NCBI GenBank assembly: GCA_016721015.1
Contig: JADKJL010000003.1
Coordinates: forward strand, 1-64,000
Origin: Lysobacterales bacterium
GTDB taxonomy: Bacteria; Pseudomonadota; Gammaproteobacteria; Xanthomonadales; Rhodanobacteraceae
Reading direction: 5' to 3'
DNA length: 64,000 nt
The position numbers were made by a program, and so were the translations under genes. Within the stretch, counting starts at the first letter, position 1; every line of letters starts with the position of its first letter. Of the stretch, positions 56,717-64,000 are shown piece after piece. The notes beneath the pieces were generated by a model that saw only the letters and a program-made list of their open reading frames with translations, had not been told where the DNA came from and did no database searches.

Positions 56717-57535
56717 TCAGCAGCGAACCAGATCGAAATTGGGCAACACGATCGCTCCTGTGTCGTGCGCTAGGACTTGCGGGGTTTCGACGCGCTGTTT
56801 TTTCGCAGCAGCTTGCATTTCGCTCTCCCAGGGCAGCAGGCGGGCGAATTCCTTTTTGACCACTTCGTAACATTCGCAGGCCATTTTTTCCAGGCGAGCG
56901 CGATCCAGCACGCGGATGCGACCGCGGCTATAGGTGATCACGCCGGCGCGTTGCAACTTGCCGGCGGCTTCAGTCACGCCTTCGCGCCGAACGCCGAGCA
57001 TGTTGGCGATCAGCTCCTGGGTCATGGTCAGTTCGTTTGAAGACAGCCGATCCAGGCTCAGCAGCAGCCAGCGGCACAGTTGCTGATCGACGCCGTGGTG
57101 GCGGTTGCAGACGGCGGTCTGTCCCATCTGGGTAAGCAGGGCCTGGGTGTAGCGGAGAAACAGGAATTGCACCGGTCCGGCGAGGACGAACTCGTCGCGG
57201 ATGAACTCGGCGCGCATGCGCACCGCGTGACCCGCGCTCTGCACCACGGCGCGGCTCGGCGTGGTGTCGCCGCCCATGAACAAGGAAATGCCAACCAGAC
57301 CTTCATTGCCGACGATCGCGATTTCAGCCGATGAGCCATCTTTCATTACGTACAACAAGGAAATGATTGAATTCGTTGGAAAGTAGACCCAGGGTTGCTC
57401 TTTGCCTGATTCGTAGACGACATCCCCCAAATCCAGGAATACGGGCGTGAGATGGGGCGCGAAGCGGGCCCACTCTTCAGCCGGCATCGCCGCCAGCAGG
57501 TGATTGCTTTTTGGATCAGGAATCGTTGTTTTCAT
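56717..57535 (-). CDS. Crp/Fnr-family transcriptional regulator (1)
   Basis: 272 residues. A cyclic-nucleotide-binding-type beta roll (20-140; VFLDLGDVVYESGKEQPWVYFPTNS, EIAIVGNEGLVGISLFMGG) lacks the canonical cAMP-binding Arg/Glu signature. The winged helix is at about 185-235 (LTMTQELIANMLGVRREGVT). After it comes ACECYEVV, which is mirrored by ACACYQSD in the paralogue at 59417, so these cysteines are conserved. There is no N-terminal Fe-S cysteine cluster as in Fnr. The signal is unknown. Confidence 0.9.
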   Translation of the reverse strand: MKTTIPDPKSNHLLAAMPAEEWARFAPHLTPVFLDLGDVVYESGKEQPWVYFPTNSIISLLYVMKDGSSAEIAIVGNEGLVGISLFMGGDTTPSRAVVQSAGHAVRMRAEFIRDEFVLAGPVQFLFLRYTQALLTQMGQTAVCNRHHGVDQQLCRWLLLSLDRLSSNELTMTQELIANMLGVRREGVTEAAGKLQRAGVITYSRGRIRVLDRARLEKMACECYEVVKKEFARLLPWESEMQAAAKKQRVETPQVLAHDTGAIVLPNFDLVRC

Positions 57536-57909
57536 GCGAGGCCTCGATGCCTGATGGTGGCCGGAATCCCTGCCGTGGCCATTTCCGGATCACGCGCATG
57601 TGCTCCGGGTGGTGCGCGTGTTCGACAGCGCACATAGTCCTCATGCTACTCCAACAACTGGCCAGCAAGATGGCGCGTCGCAAGGAAAAGCGCCTCGGGC
57701 ACGCGTCGAAGCATGATTGCCACGATGCAAATGGCTCGCACTCGGCTTCCGGCGGCCAAGTCTACGCTCCCGGCGTGCCGGCCGCGCTGGAGAAAGCTGC
57801 CAGCGTGGCGGTCGTTGCACGAACGACGCGCCCGGGCGCTGGCGGCGTTCGACGGGTCAGAAATCGCCACGTCCTGTTCTGCAGGATCAGTCCAGCCGGC
57901 CTGGGAATT
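57536..57909. other. Intergenic region, no gene recognised
   Basis: About 370 bp. Plus-strand open frames (for example MARTRLPAAKSTLPACRPRW) have Arg-rich composition and no motif, and overlap each other; I do not call them. The divergent promoter for the Crp/Fnr gene should be here. Confidence 0.4.
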
Positions 57910-59055
57910 TCAGTGGCCGGATTGGCGGCGAACAGTGAGTAAACCGAACAAAGCGACGAGTGATGCAAGCAAGCCAAGCGCCCATGCGGATAGCGTCGGG
58001 AGTGCTTGCGTGGTGACCACTGTCGCGCCGACCTGCACGCTCTCGTTCGGATCATTGCAGGCGGTCATGGCGGCATCGTTGTTGACGTCGCCGCTGTAGT
58101 TCGCGACCCACTGATAGGTGCCCGCGACAAGCGCCGTGAAATTCGCCGAATCGTAGCTTCCGTTGCCGTTGACCGGGATGGCCGAGGTGAACAAGGAAGC
58201 GCCTGTGCAGGTCGCATCGCCGGGGCCGTAGAGATCGAAGGTGATCGTGCCGGTTGGATTGACGCCGCCGCTGAGGAAGGCCGTATCGTGGATCTGGCCG
58301 CCGATCGCGACACCTGCCGATGCCTGCGTGGTCAACGTGGTCGGAACAGTTCCGCCACCGGCCGTGCATTGGGTGATGTTGTTGCTGCTCTGCGATACCA
58401 GCGCATTGCGCGCAAGCGCGCGTCCGCTCAGGCTGGCATTCGTATTCAGCGTGATACTGGTCAGGGCGAGGATGGTGCCGGCCATTTGACTGGTGGTATC
58501 GATGGCCGCACTGCTCGTCACCTGCCAGAAAACGTCGCACGAGCCGGCGCCGTTGATCATGACGACCGAGGAGCCCGGCGCGGTGATGAGCCCGCTTGCA
58601 ATCTGGAATATGTAAACACCAGCGCCATCCAGGGTCAGGGTTCCGGTCAGGTCGGCCGAGTCCATGCAGTAGACGCCAGGAGTCAAGGTCAGGCCGCCCA
58701 GCAGACCGCCGGCAACGGTCACTCCGCAGGCGCGGCCGGATGCATCGTCGTAGGCCACACCGAGGTCGAACTGCGCCTGTTGGGCAACGGTATCGGCGGA
58801 ATGGAAGGCGCCGGAGCCGGGAAAGATCGTGCCGGGAGGAAAGCCGCTGATCGAAGTTCCGGGCCAGACGCCGACGCTGCCATAAACCTCACTCGGTCCG
58901 GTGTTGGTGACTTCGCTGCCACCCAGCACGCCAAAGTCGCCAGCGGTGCCGAGTGGCACGCCCTGTGCAGTAGCCGACGCAGCGAGCAGCAGGGAGAGGG
59001 GCAGGCCGAGCCACGCAACTGACTTGATGCCAGCCATGGATGAGGAACGGTTCAC
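57910..59055 (-). CDS. DUF3494 ice-binding-like secreted protein with Ig-like domain and IPTL-CTERM tail
   Basis: 381 residues. Signal peptide ends SLLLAASATA (about residue 30). The DUF3494 domain spans 33-230: GTAGDFGVLGGSEVTNTGPS, VYGSVGVWPGTSISGFPPGT, LTPGVYCMDSADLTGTLTLD, IFQIASGLITAPGSSVVMIN. An Ig-like repeat follows (AFLSGGVNPTGTITFDLYGP). The tail ALPTLSAWALGLLASLVALF with a final RRQSGH is a clear IPTL-CTERM signal. DUF3494 proteins include ice-binding adhesins but most have unknown ligands; surface or matrix attachment is likely. Confidence 0.9.
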   Translation of the reverse strand: MNRSSSMAGIKSVAWLGLPLSLLLAASATAQGVPLGTAGDFGVLGGSEVTNTGPSEVYGSVGVWPGTSISGFPPGTIFPGSGAFHSADTVAQQAQFDLGVAYDDASGRACGVTVAGGLLGGLTLTPGVYCMDSADLTGTLTLDGAGVYIFQIASGLITAPGSSVVMINGAGSCDVFWQVTSSAAIDTTSQMAGTILALTSITLNTNASLSGRALARNALVSQSSNNITQCTAGGGTVPTTLTTQASAGVAIGGQIHDTAFLSGGVNPTGTITFDLYGPGDATCTGASLFTSAIPVNGNGSYDSANFTALVAGTYQWVANYSGDVNNDAAMTACNDPNESVQVGATVVTTQALPTLSAWALGLLASLVALFGLLTVRRQSGH

Positions 59056-59416
59056 GGTGATTCTCCCTGCAGGAATGGGAACTCGAAACTTCCGCAGGCG
59101 TGGTCAGGCACTCATGGCCGGAGCCATCAGCGTTTTGTGGCAGCGACCGGGGCACCGATGGATTGAAGACGCATCAGTCCTCGCGAGGCAGACCCGCCTG
59201 CGGCCCGGTGAGTGTTTCATGCGATCGGATCGGAGTTCTGTACGTTTGCGCACATAGGCCGTTTCTACAATGGATGGTTTTCCGAAGCCATGCAGACGTC
59301 GTACTCGGATCCACCGGCGGAGAAAGCATCGATGCCACGCTTCTCGTGCCAGAGGGGAGCGGCGCAACCCGGGGAGTATCCTTGACCAATGATTGGACAT
59401 TTCGCTTGAATGCATA
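59056..59416. other. Intergenic region, no gene recognised
   Basis: About 360 bp upstream of the DUF3494 gene and downstream of the second Crp/Fnr gene. No repeat, RNA or coding signature is apparent; it should hold the DUF3494 promoter. Confidence 0.45.
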
Positions 59417-60142
59417 TCACTTGTGGAGCTTTTTGCGCGCGCCAAGTACGCGCCGATAAATGTCCAGATCGCTTTGATAGCAGGCGCAGGCTGCCGCTTC
59501 GAGCCCGCTGCGGTCAAGCACGGAAACATGTCCGCGTGCATAGCGGATCAGCTTTTGCGCCTGCAGGGTGCGCGCAGCGGCGGTGATACCAACGCGTCGC
59601 ACGCCGAGCATGAAGGCGAGAAAATCCTGGGTTACATCGAACGTATCGGCATGCGCCCGGTCCTGCGTCATCAGCAGCCATCGTGCAAGCCGCGTCTCGA
59701 CCGTGTGGAAGCGCGTGCAGGCCGCCGTCTGAGTGAGCTGGCTCATGAGTACATGGGTGTATCCGAGCAAAAGCTGCCGCAGCGCGGGGCTGGTTTCCAG
59801 GATTTGCCGAAAGCTCGAAGCCTTGAGCCGCAGGCTCGTTCCAGCGCCTTGCACCAGCGCCCGCAAAGGTGCCAAGTCCGCCCCGAGTGCCAGCGAATGT
59901 CCGCACATGCCCTCGTTGCCGATCATGCCAACTTCCAGCGTATGCCCATCGACCGTGATCAACAGGGAGATGAAGCCGGAGTTTGGAAAATAGACGTGGC
60001 GCATGCGCTCGCCTTGTTCCCACAGGGTGTTGCCGAAGGTCAGCTCGACCTGCGTGCTGGCCTTGAGAATGCGTTCGCGTTCCTTGGGCGGCAACGAGGT
60101 CAGCAACCAGTTGTCCTGATTGACAGGCGATACGATCGGCAT
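59417..60142 (-). CDS. Crp/Fnr-family transcriptional regulator (2)
   Basis: 241 residues from ATG 60142 (MPIVSPVNQDNWLLTSLPPK). Beta roll at 15-130 (TLWEQGERMRHVYFPNSGFI, EVGMIGNEGMCGHSLALGAD) and a winged helix FDVTQDFLAFMLGVRRVGIT. It is a paralogue of the 56717 gene, sharing YFPxS, VGxGNEG-type loops, MLGVRR-x-G-(I/V)T and the ACxCY segment after the wing. It faces away from the GNAT/phosphoketolase genes, a common place for a regulator of that region (inference). Confidence 0.9.
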   Translation of the reverse strand: MPIVSPVNQDNWLLTSLPPKERERILKASTQVELTFGNTLWEQGERMRHVYFPNSGFISLLITVDGHTLEVGMIGNEGMCGHSLALGADLAPLRALVQGAGTSLRLKASSFRQILETSPALRQLLLGYTHVLMSQLTQTAACTRFHTVETRLARWLLMTQDRAHADTFDVTQDFLAFMLGVRRVGITAAARTLQAQKLIRYARGHVSVLDRSGLEAAACACYQSDLDIYRRVLGARKKLHK

Positions 60143-60563
60143 TGGCTTCTCCAGCGAGTGGCGAGACTTCTTCCCGCAGCGGTACGGGAAGGTCACCGGA
60201 AGAGTCCGGAGCGAGGTTGCGACGGGTGGTCAGGGACAACATCTGAGTCGCGCGGCGAATGTGACGTGAAACCGCCGCGCTGTCTGTGTGGCAGCGCACT
60301 TAGCCGATCAGCGGATCCGTGTTCAACAGCCGGCATTTGGACCCGTGCCGGTTCAACCGCTCTCGAGAGCGTTGCGCAGATCGGGGATTTGGCGCGCAGC
60401 CAACGACGGCCGTTCGTGCGATGAAATATCGATCATTCGATTTGAGTGCTGCTATGTACGCCAACGCACAGACTCAACCTGAACGGATGTTCCATGCTGC
60501 CCGTGCAGCGCGAGTCGCGCAGGGGATCCGAACGGATCGTGGTCAAAAGTGGCAGGAGGCAAT
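60143..60563. other. Divergent intergenic region, no gene recognised
   Basis: About 420 bp between the Crp/Fnr gene (minus) and a small-protein gene (plus). No open frame with coding character. It must contain divergent promoters; ATCGATCATTCGAT near 60427-60440 is a partly palindromic AT-richer patch but does not match a standard FNR box. Confidence 0.4.
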
Positions 60564-60857
60564 ATGTACGCCGATTGGAACCAGAGTTCGAATGGGCTTC
60601 CTCGCGAGGGGCAGCAGATCGAGTTCATGCTGGATTATCGCAGCGTCGCCATGGAAGGCACCTACGATCACCAGGTCTTTCACTCGCATTGGGCCGAATA
60701 CACGGTGGATCGTGTTCGCAGCTGGCGCAACCTGGTCCAGGAGTGCGATCGGGCAACCCCACCTCGGAATCAGGCGGAACGCGTTCTCTCCAGCGCACCC
60801 CGCTACGACACCAGCCATGATCCCTTGCCCTTAGGAGGAATGGCTCATGCTGCGTAA
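60564..60857 (+). CDS. Small acidic/aromatic hypothetical protein
   Basis: 97 residues, ATG 60564 preceded by a near-perfect ribosome site (AGGAGG, 4 bp spacing to ATG). Sequence MYADWNQSSNGLPREGQQIE, FMLDYRSVAMEGTYDHQVFH with many Trp/Tyr/His residues; soluble, no signal. Not recognised. Its end overlaps the next small gene by 11 bp. Confidence 0.65.
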   Translation: MYADWNQSSNGLPREGQQIEFMLDYRSVAMEGTYDHQVFHSHWAEYTVDRVRSWRNLVQECDRATPPRNQAERVLSSAPRYDTSHDPLPLGGMAHAA

Positions 60858-61032
60858 TCCGATCAGCTACATTTTCAAGCTGGGCAAGCATCGATCATTG
60901 CCATTGCGACCGTTGAGCCAGCTCGGTGCCCAAGCCGAGGAACTGCCGCAGTCGCTTCCCACCCTGCCAAGGATCTCGGATAGATCCGCGAAGAACGGGC
61001 AAGCACAGCACAGCAATCAGATGTCGTCGTAG
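60847..61032 (+). CDS. Small basic hypothetical protein
   Basis: 61 residues, ATG 60847, with AGGAGG eight bases upstream inside the preceding gene. MLRNPISYIFKLGKHRSLPL then a Pro/Ser-rich half. Not recognised. The strong ribosome site and overlap with the previous small gene support translation; function unknown. Confidence 0.5.
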   Translation: MLRNPISYIFKLGKHRSLPLRPLSQLGAQAEELPQSLPTLPRISDRSAKNGQAQHSNQMSS

Positions 61033-61135
61033 CCATTTGCGAATCCGCTGCGCAGCGTACGTTGTCCGCTGCGCGCCGGAATCTGCGACACAACGGCATT
61101 GGTACGCGGACATCAACGCAAACGGCGGATATGAC

Positions 61136-61759
61136 ATGGATATTGCTACAGGATTCAGACCGGTTCCGATTCCGACTCGTTTGATGCGAGTGGGGCAAAG
61201 CGAGATTTCATCCGATGAGAAAAGCTGGGATGCGGTTCTTTACGATGGCCAGTCTGTGCTCATCCGCAACATCCGCAAGGACGACATCGAACTTGAGCGC
61301 CGATTCATCGAGCAGCTCTCGCCGACATCCCGTCGCTTCCGCTTTCTCGGAACGCTGGTGTCACCAAGCGACAATCTGCTGCGCCAACTCGTTGTTCTCG
61401 ATCCTGCCCGAAACGTTGCCTTGATTGCCCTGGTCGGTGAGGGGCGGAATCAGTCGGAGATCGGCGTTGCCCGCCTGAGCGTGGAAGCCGACGACACCTG
61501 CGAATTCGCTGTGACGGTCAGTGATGAGTGGCAGAACAAGGGGCTGGGAACCCTGCTCATGCAGCACCTCATCTGCAGTGCGATTGAGCGCGGCATCAAA
61601 TCGATGCACTCGATCGACGCCATCAACAACGAGCCCATGCGTGAATTCGCTGCCCATCTGGGCTTCAAGCGCGCCCCTGTTCCCGACGATGCCACGCTCG
61701 TAATCCACAGCCTTGATCTGTCTGCGACGGCAGCCCGCAAGCACGCGATGTCAATCTGA
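61136..61759 (+). CDS. GNAT-family N-acetyltransferase
   Basis: 207 residues from ATG 61136. SVLIRNIRKDDIELERRFIE, QLSPTSRRFRFLG is typical of the GNAT group often found beside acetyl-CoA/acetyl-phosphate enzymes. VSDEWQNKGLGTLLMQHLI is the acetyl-CoA-binding motif A (Q/R-x-x-G-x-G/A), and IDAINNEPMREFAAHLGFKR is motif B. It probably acetylates a protein or small amine. The neighbouring phosphoketolase makes acetyl-phosphate, which suggests a role in acetylation control (inference). The 236 bp to the phosphoketolase show nothing. Confidence 0.88.
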   Translation: MDIATGFRPVPIPTRLMRVGQSEISSDEKSWDAVLYDGQSVLIRNIRKDDIELERRFIEQLSPTSRRFRFLGTLVSPSDNLLRQLVVLDPARNVALIALVGEGRNQSEIGVARLSVEADDTCEFAVTVSDEWQNKGLGTLLMQHLICSAIERGIKSMHSIDAINNEPMREFAAHLGFKRAPVPDDATLVIHSLDLSATAARKHAMSI

Positions 61760-61995
61760 CGGGTCGGGATTTCCCTCGTCTGGATTGGGCCATGCCCGAT
61801 GGCATTGAGGCGCTGTCATTGACCTGCGTCATGACACATTCACCGCGTTGAGCGGATTGTGAATGTCGTTGTGGTTCGTTTCGGCCAGAACTCAGGTTCG
61901 CCGTATCAACGATCCATTGCAGGTCGCAAGGCGGCCTGACCAACCCATGCCGGCGACTTGATCGGCCAGCTCCCAGTCCACAGGAATACCGAATC

Positions 61996-64000
61996 ATGAA
62001 TCCATCCACTCTGAGCCCTGACCTGTCTCGGCGCATGGATGCCTATTGGCGTGCGGCCAACTACCTGGCGGTCGGCCAGATCTATCTGTTTGCCAATCCA
62101 CTACTGAAGCGACCGCTCGTGCTCAGCGACATCAAGCACATGCTGCTCGGCCATTGGGGAACGACACCGGGACAGAATTTCATTTATGTCCATCTCAATC
62201 GGGTCATCAGGAAATACGATCTCGACATGATCTATGTCTGCGGCCCCGGACACGGTGCGCCGGCGGTTCTGGCCAACACCTATCTTGAAGGCAGCTACAG
62301 CGAGATTTATCCCGAGATAAGCGAGGATGAGGCTGGCCTGCAGAAGCTGTTCCTTCAGTTCTCGTTTCCGGGTGGCATCCCGAGTCACGCTTCACCGGAA
62401 TGTCCCGGCTCGATCCATGAGGGCGGCGAACTCGGCTATTCCCTCAGCCATGCCTTCGGTGCCGTTTTCGACAACCCGGATCTGGTCGTTGCCTGTGTCA
62501 TTGGCGATGGCGAAGCAGAAACCGGACCGCTTGCCACGGCCTGGCACTCGAACAAGTTCCTCGATGCGGCGACCGACGGCGCGGTGTTGCCGATCCTGCA
62601 CTTGAATGGCTACAAGATCGCCAACCCGACCGTGCTTGCGCGAATCTCCCACGACGAGCTCGATCAGTTGTTGCGTGGCTATGGCTGGACCCCGATCTTC
62701 GTCGAAGGTGACGACCCCGCGTTCATGCATGAAGCGATGGCGACAGCGCTGGATACGGCCATTGAACAGATCCGTGCATTCCAGCGTGACGCGCGCGAGC
62801 AGGGTAATCAGGATCGTCCGCGCTGGCCGGTGATCGTGCTCAGGTCACCCAAGGGCTGGACTGGCCCGAAGATGGTGGACGGTCTTCAGATCGAGGGTAC
62901 GTTTCGCTCGCATCAGGTGCCGATCTCGATATCGGCATCCAGGCCCGATCATCTGGTCTTGCTCGAAGAGTGGCTCAGGAGCTACCGACCCGAGGAGCTG
63001 TTCGATGCAAACGGTCGACTCTTGCCGGAGCTGGCCGAACTGGCTCCGGTTGGCTCACGGCGCATGGGCGCAAACCCGCATGCAAACGGCGGCATCCTTT
63101 TGCGCGATCTGGCCTTGCCCGACTTTCGCGATTACGCCTGCGACGTGCCGATGCCCGGCATCCGCGGAATCGGCGACACGCGGGTCATGGGTCCGTTTCT
63201 GCGCGACGTGACGGCTCGAAACGGCGCGGCTCGCAACTTTCGGGTGTTCGGCCCTGACGAGACTGTGTCAAATGGACTGGCAGCACTTTTCGAAGTGACC
63301 GAGCGCCAGTGGGACGCGGACATGCTGCCAAACGATCAATGGCTGGCGCCGACCGGGCGGGTCATGGAGATGCTCAGCGAGCATCAATGCCAGGGCTGGC
63401 TGGAAGGCTATCTGCTGACCGGACGTCACGGCCTGTTCAATTGCTATGAGGCCTTCATCCATATCGTCGATTCGATGTTCAACCAGCATGCCAAGTGGCT
63501 GGACATTTCTCGCGGCTTGCCCTGGCGACGCAAGATCGCGTCACTCAACTACCTGCTCGCATCGCACGTCTGGCGTCAGGATCACAACGGCTTCTCGCAT
63601 CAGGATCCGGGATTCATTGATATTGTCATGAACAAGAAGGCATCTGTGGTGCGTATCTATCTGCCACCCGATGCCAACTGCCTGCTGTCGGTCATGGATC
63701 ACTGCCTGCGCAGCCGGCACTATGTGAATGTCGTCATCGCTGGCAAGCATCCGGCACCACAATGGCTGACCATGGATCAAGCGGTCGCGCATTGCACGAA
63801 AGGGATCGGCATCTGGGACTGGGCCGGCAACGATTCCGGTGCAGAACCCGATGTCGTGATGGCCTGTTGCGGCGATGTGCCGACCCTGGAAACGCTCGCG
63901 GCGGTTTCGATCCTGCGCGAACATCTGCCGGAACTGAAAATCCGTGTGGTCAATGTCGTCGACCTGATGCGCCTGCAGCCGGAGATCGAACACCCGCACG
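61996..64000 (+). CDS. xfp: Xylulose-5-phosphate/fructose-6-phosphate phosphoketolase (partial, runs off window)
   Basis: 668 codons visible from ATG 61996; the full enzyme is about 790. MNPSTLSPDLSRRMDAYWRA, ANYLAVGQIYLFANPLLKRP, LGHWGTTPGQNFIYVHLNR, YVCGPGHGAPAVLANTYLEG, PGGIPSHASPECPGSIHEGG ELGYSLSHAFGA and the thiamine-diphosphate motif GDGEAETG ... HLNGYKIANPT are diagnostic. It splits xylulose-5-phosphate or fructose-6-phosphate to acetyl-phosphate plus a sugar phosphate in the cytoplasm. An acetate kinase gene would be expected beyond the window end. Confidence 0.95.
   Translation, partial: MNPSTLSPDLSRRMDAYWRAANYLAVGQIYLFANPLLKRPLVLSDIKHMLLGHWGTTPGQNFIYVHLNRVIRKYDLDMIYVCGPGHGAPAVLANTYLEGSYSEIYPEISEDEAGLQKLFLQFSFPGGIPSHASPECPGSIHEGGELGYSLSHAFGAVFDNPDLVVACVIGDGEAETGPLATAWHSNKFLDAATDGAVLPILHLNGYKIANPTVLARISHDELDQLLRGYGWTPIFVEGDDPAFMHEAMATALDTAIEQIRAFQRDAREQGNQDRPRWPVIVLRSPKGWTGPKMVDGLQIEGTFRSHQVPISISASRPDHLVLLEEWLRSYRPEELFDANGRLLPELAELAPVGSRRMGANPHANGGILLRDLALPDFRDYACDVPMPGIRGIGDTRVMGPFLRDVTARNGAARNFRVFGPDETVSNGLAALFEVTERQWDADMLPNDQWLAPTGRVMEMLSEHQCQGWLEGYLLTGRHGLFNCYEAFIHIVDSMFNQHAKWLDISRGLPWRRKIASLNYLLASHVWRQDHNGFSHQDPGFIDIVMNKKASVVRIYLPPDANCLLSVMDHCLRSRHYVNVVIAGKHPAPQWLTMDQAVAHCTKGIGIWDWAGNDSGAEPDVVMACCGDVPTLETLAAVSILREHLPELKIRVVNVVDLMRLQPEIEHPH

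Noticed and set aside
60564..61032. Toxin-antitoxin pair
   Set aside because: Two small overlapping genes fit the size, but neither resembles a known toxin or DNA-binding antitoxin.

Overview
This 64 kb window looks like chromosome from a high-GC gammaproteobacterium of the Lysobacterales (Xanthomonadales), most likely Rhodanobacteraceae-like. I base that on the conserved ald-ftsK-lolA and rarA-dacB-serS blocks, GTAGGAGC-type hairpin repeats, RegB/RegA, a kinase/TPR protein beside an ECF sigma factor, and secreted proteins ending in IFxNGFE. The lineage is inferred from gene content only.

Left part (1-13.9 kb): three plus-strand enzyme genes (a Cys/Met-type PLP enzyme, an FAD monooxygenase, a class V aminotransferase), then minus-strand genes: Ser/Thr kinase-TPR, ECF sigma factor, a secreted beta-helix protein, infA, aat, a FemAB-like protein and trxB. 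Nearly every gene here except aat is frame-broken, often in homopolymers and including the essential infA, so I read these as base-calling errors rather than gene decay. A 115-bp tandem repeat and a 168-bp CTAG-flanked element sit around infA and aat.

Core block split by an accessory insert (14-42.7 kb): ald, ftsK and lolA on the left and rarA, dacB and serS on the right are normally close together. Between lolA and rarA lie about 19 kb: an autoregulated-looking MerR / membrane protein / copper P-type ATPase operon, secreted beta-helix and S74-fibre proteins, a dienelactone hydrolase, a UDP-glucuronate decarboxylase / GT2 / membrane protein operon, MtfA, and a GAF-GGDEF-EAL protein. The right edge carries a truncated copy of the rarA 5' end, an IS1380-like transposase remnant, and a truncated relative of the small membrane protein from the copper operon.

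Repeat-rich zone (42.7-45.1 kb): downstream of serS is tRNA-Ser(UGA), preceded by two identical 163-bp tandem units, each a tRNA-Ser 5' half interrupted in the anticodon loop by 76 bp of hairpin-rich DNA. A lipoprotein gene follows, then a diverged duplicate of the start of the DUF3297 gene, REP-like hairpins, and the second copy of a 408-416 bp non-coding element that has terminal inverted repeats and 8-bp target duplications (the first copy abuts the copA stop codon).

Right part (45-64 kb): ClC chloride channel, secreted peroxiredoxin-like protein, glutaminase, AI-2E-type permease, two FAD proteins, YaeQ, the RegB/RegA redox two-component pair, an orphan ECF sigma factor, two related Crp/Fnr regulators flanking a DUF3494 ice-binding-like protein with an IPTL-CTERM tail, two small proteins with strong ribosome binding sites, a GNAT acetyltransferase, and a phosphoketolase that runs off the window. 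This right end suggests a redox- or oxygen-responsive carbon metabolism region; that is inference.
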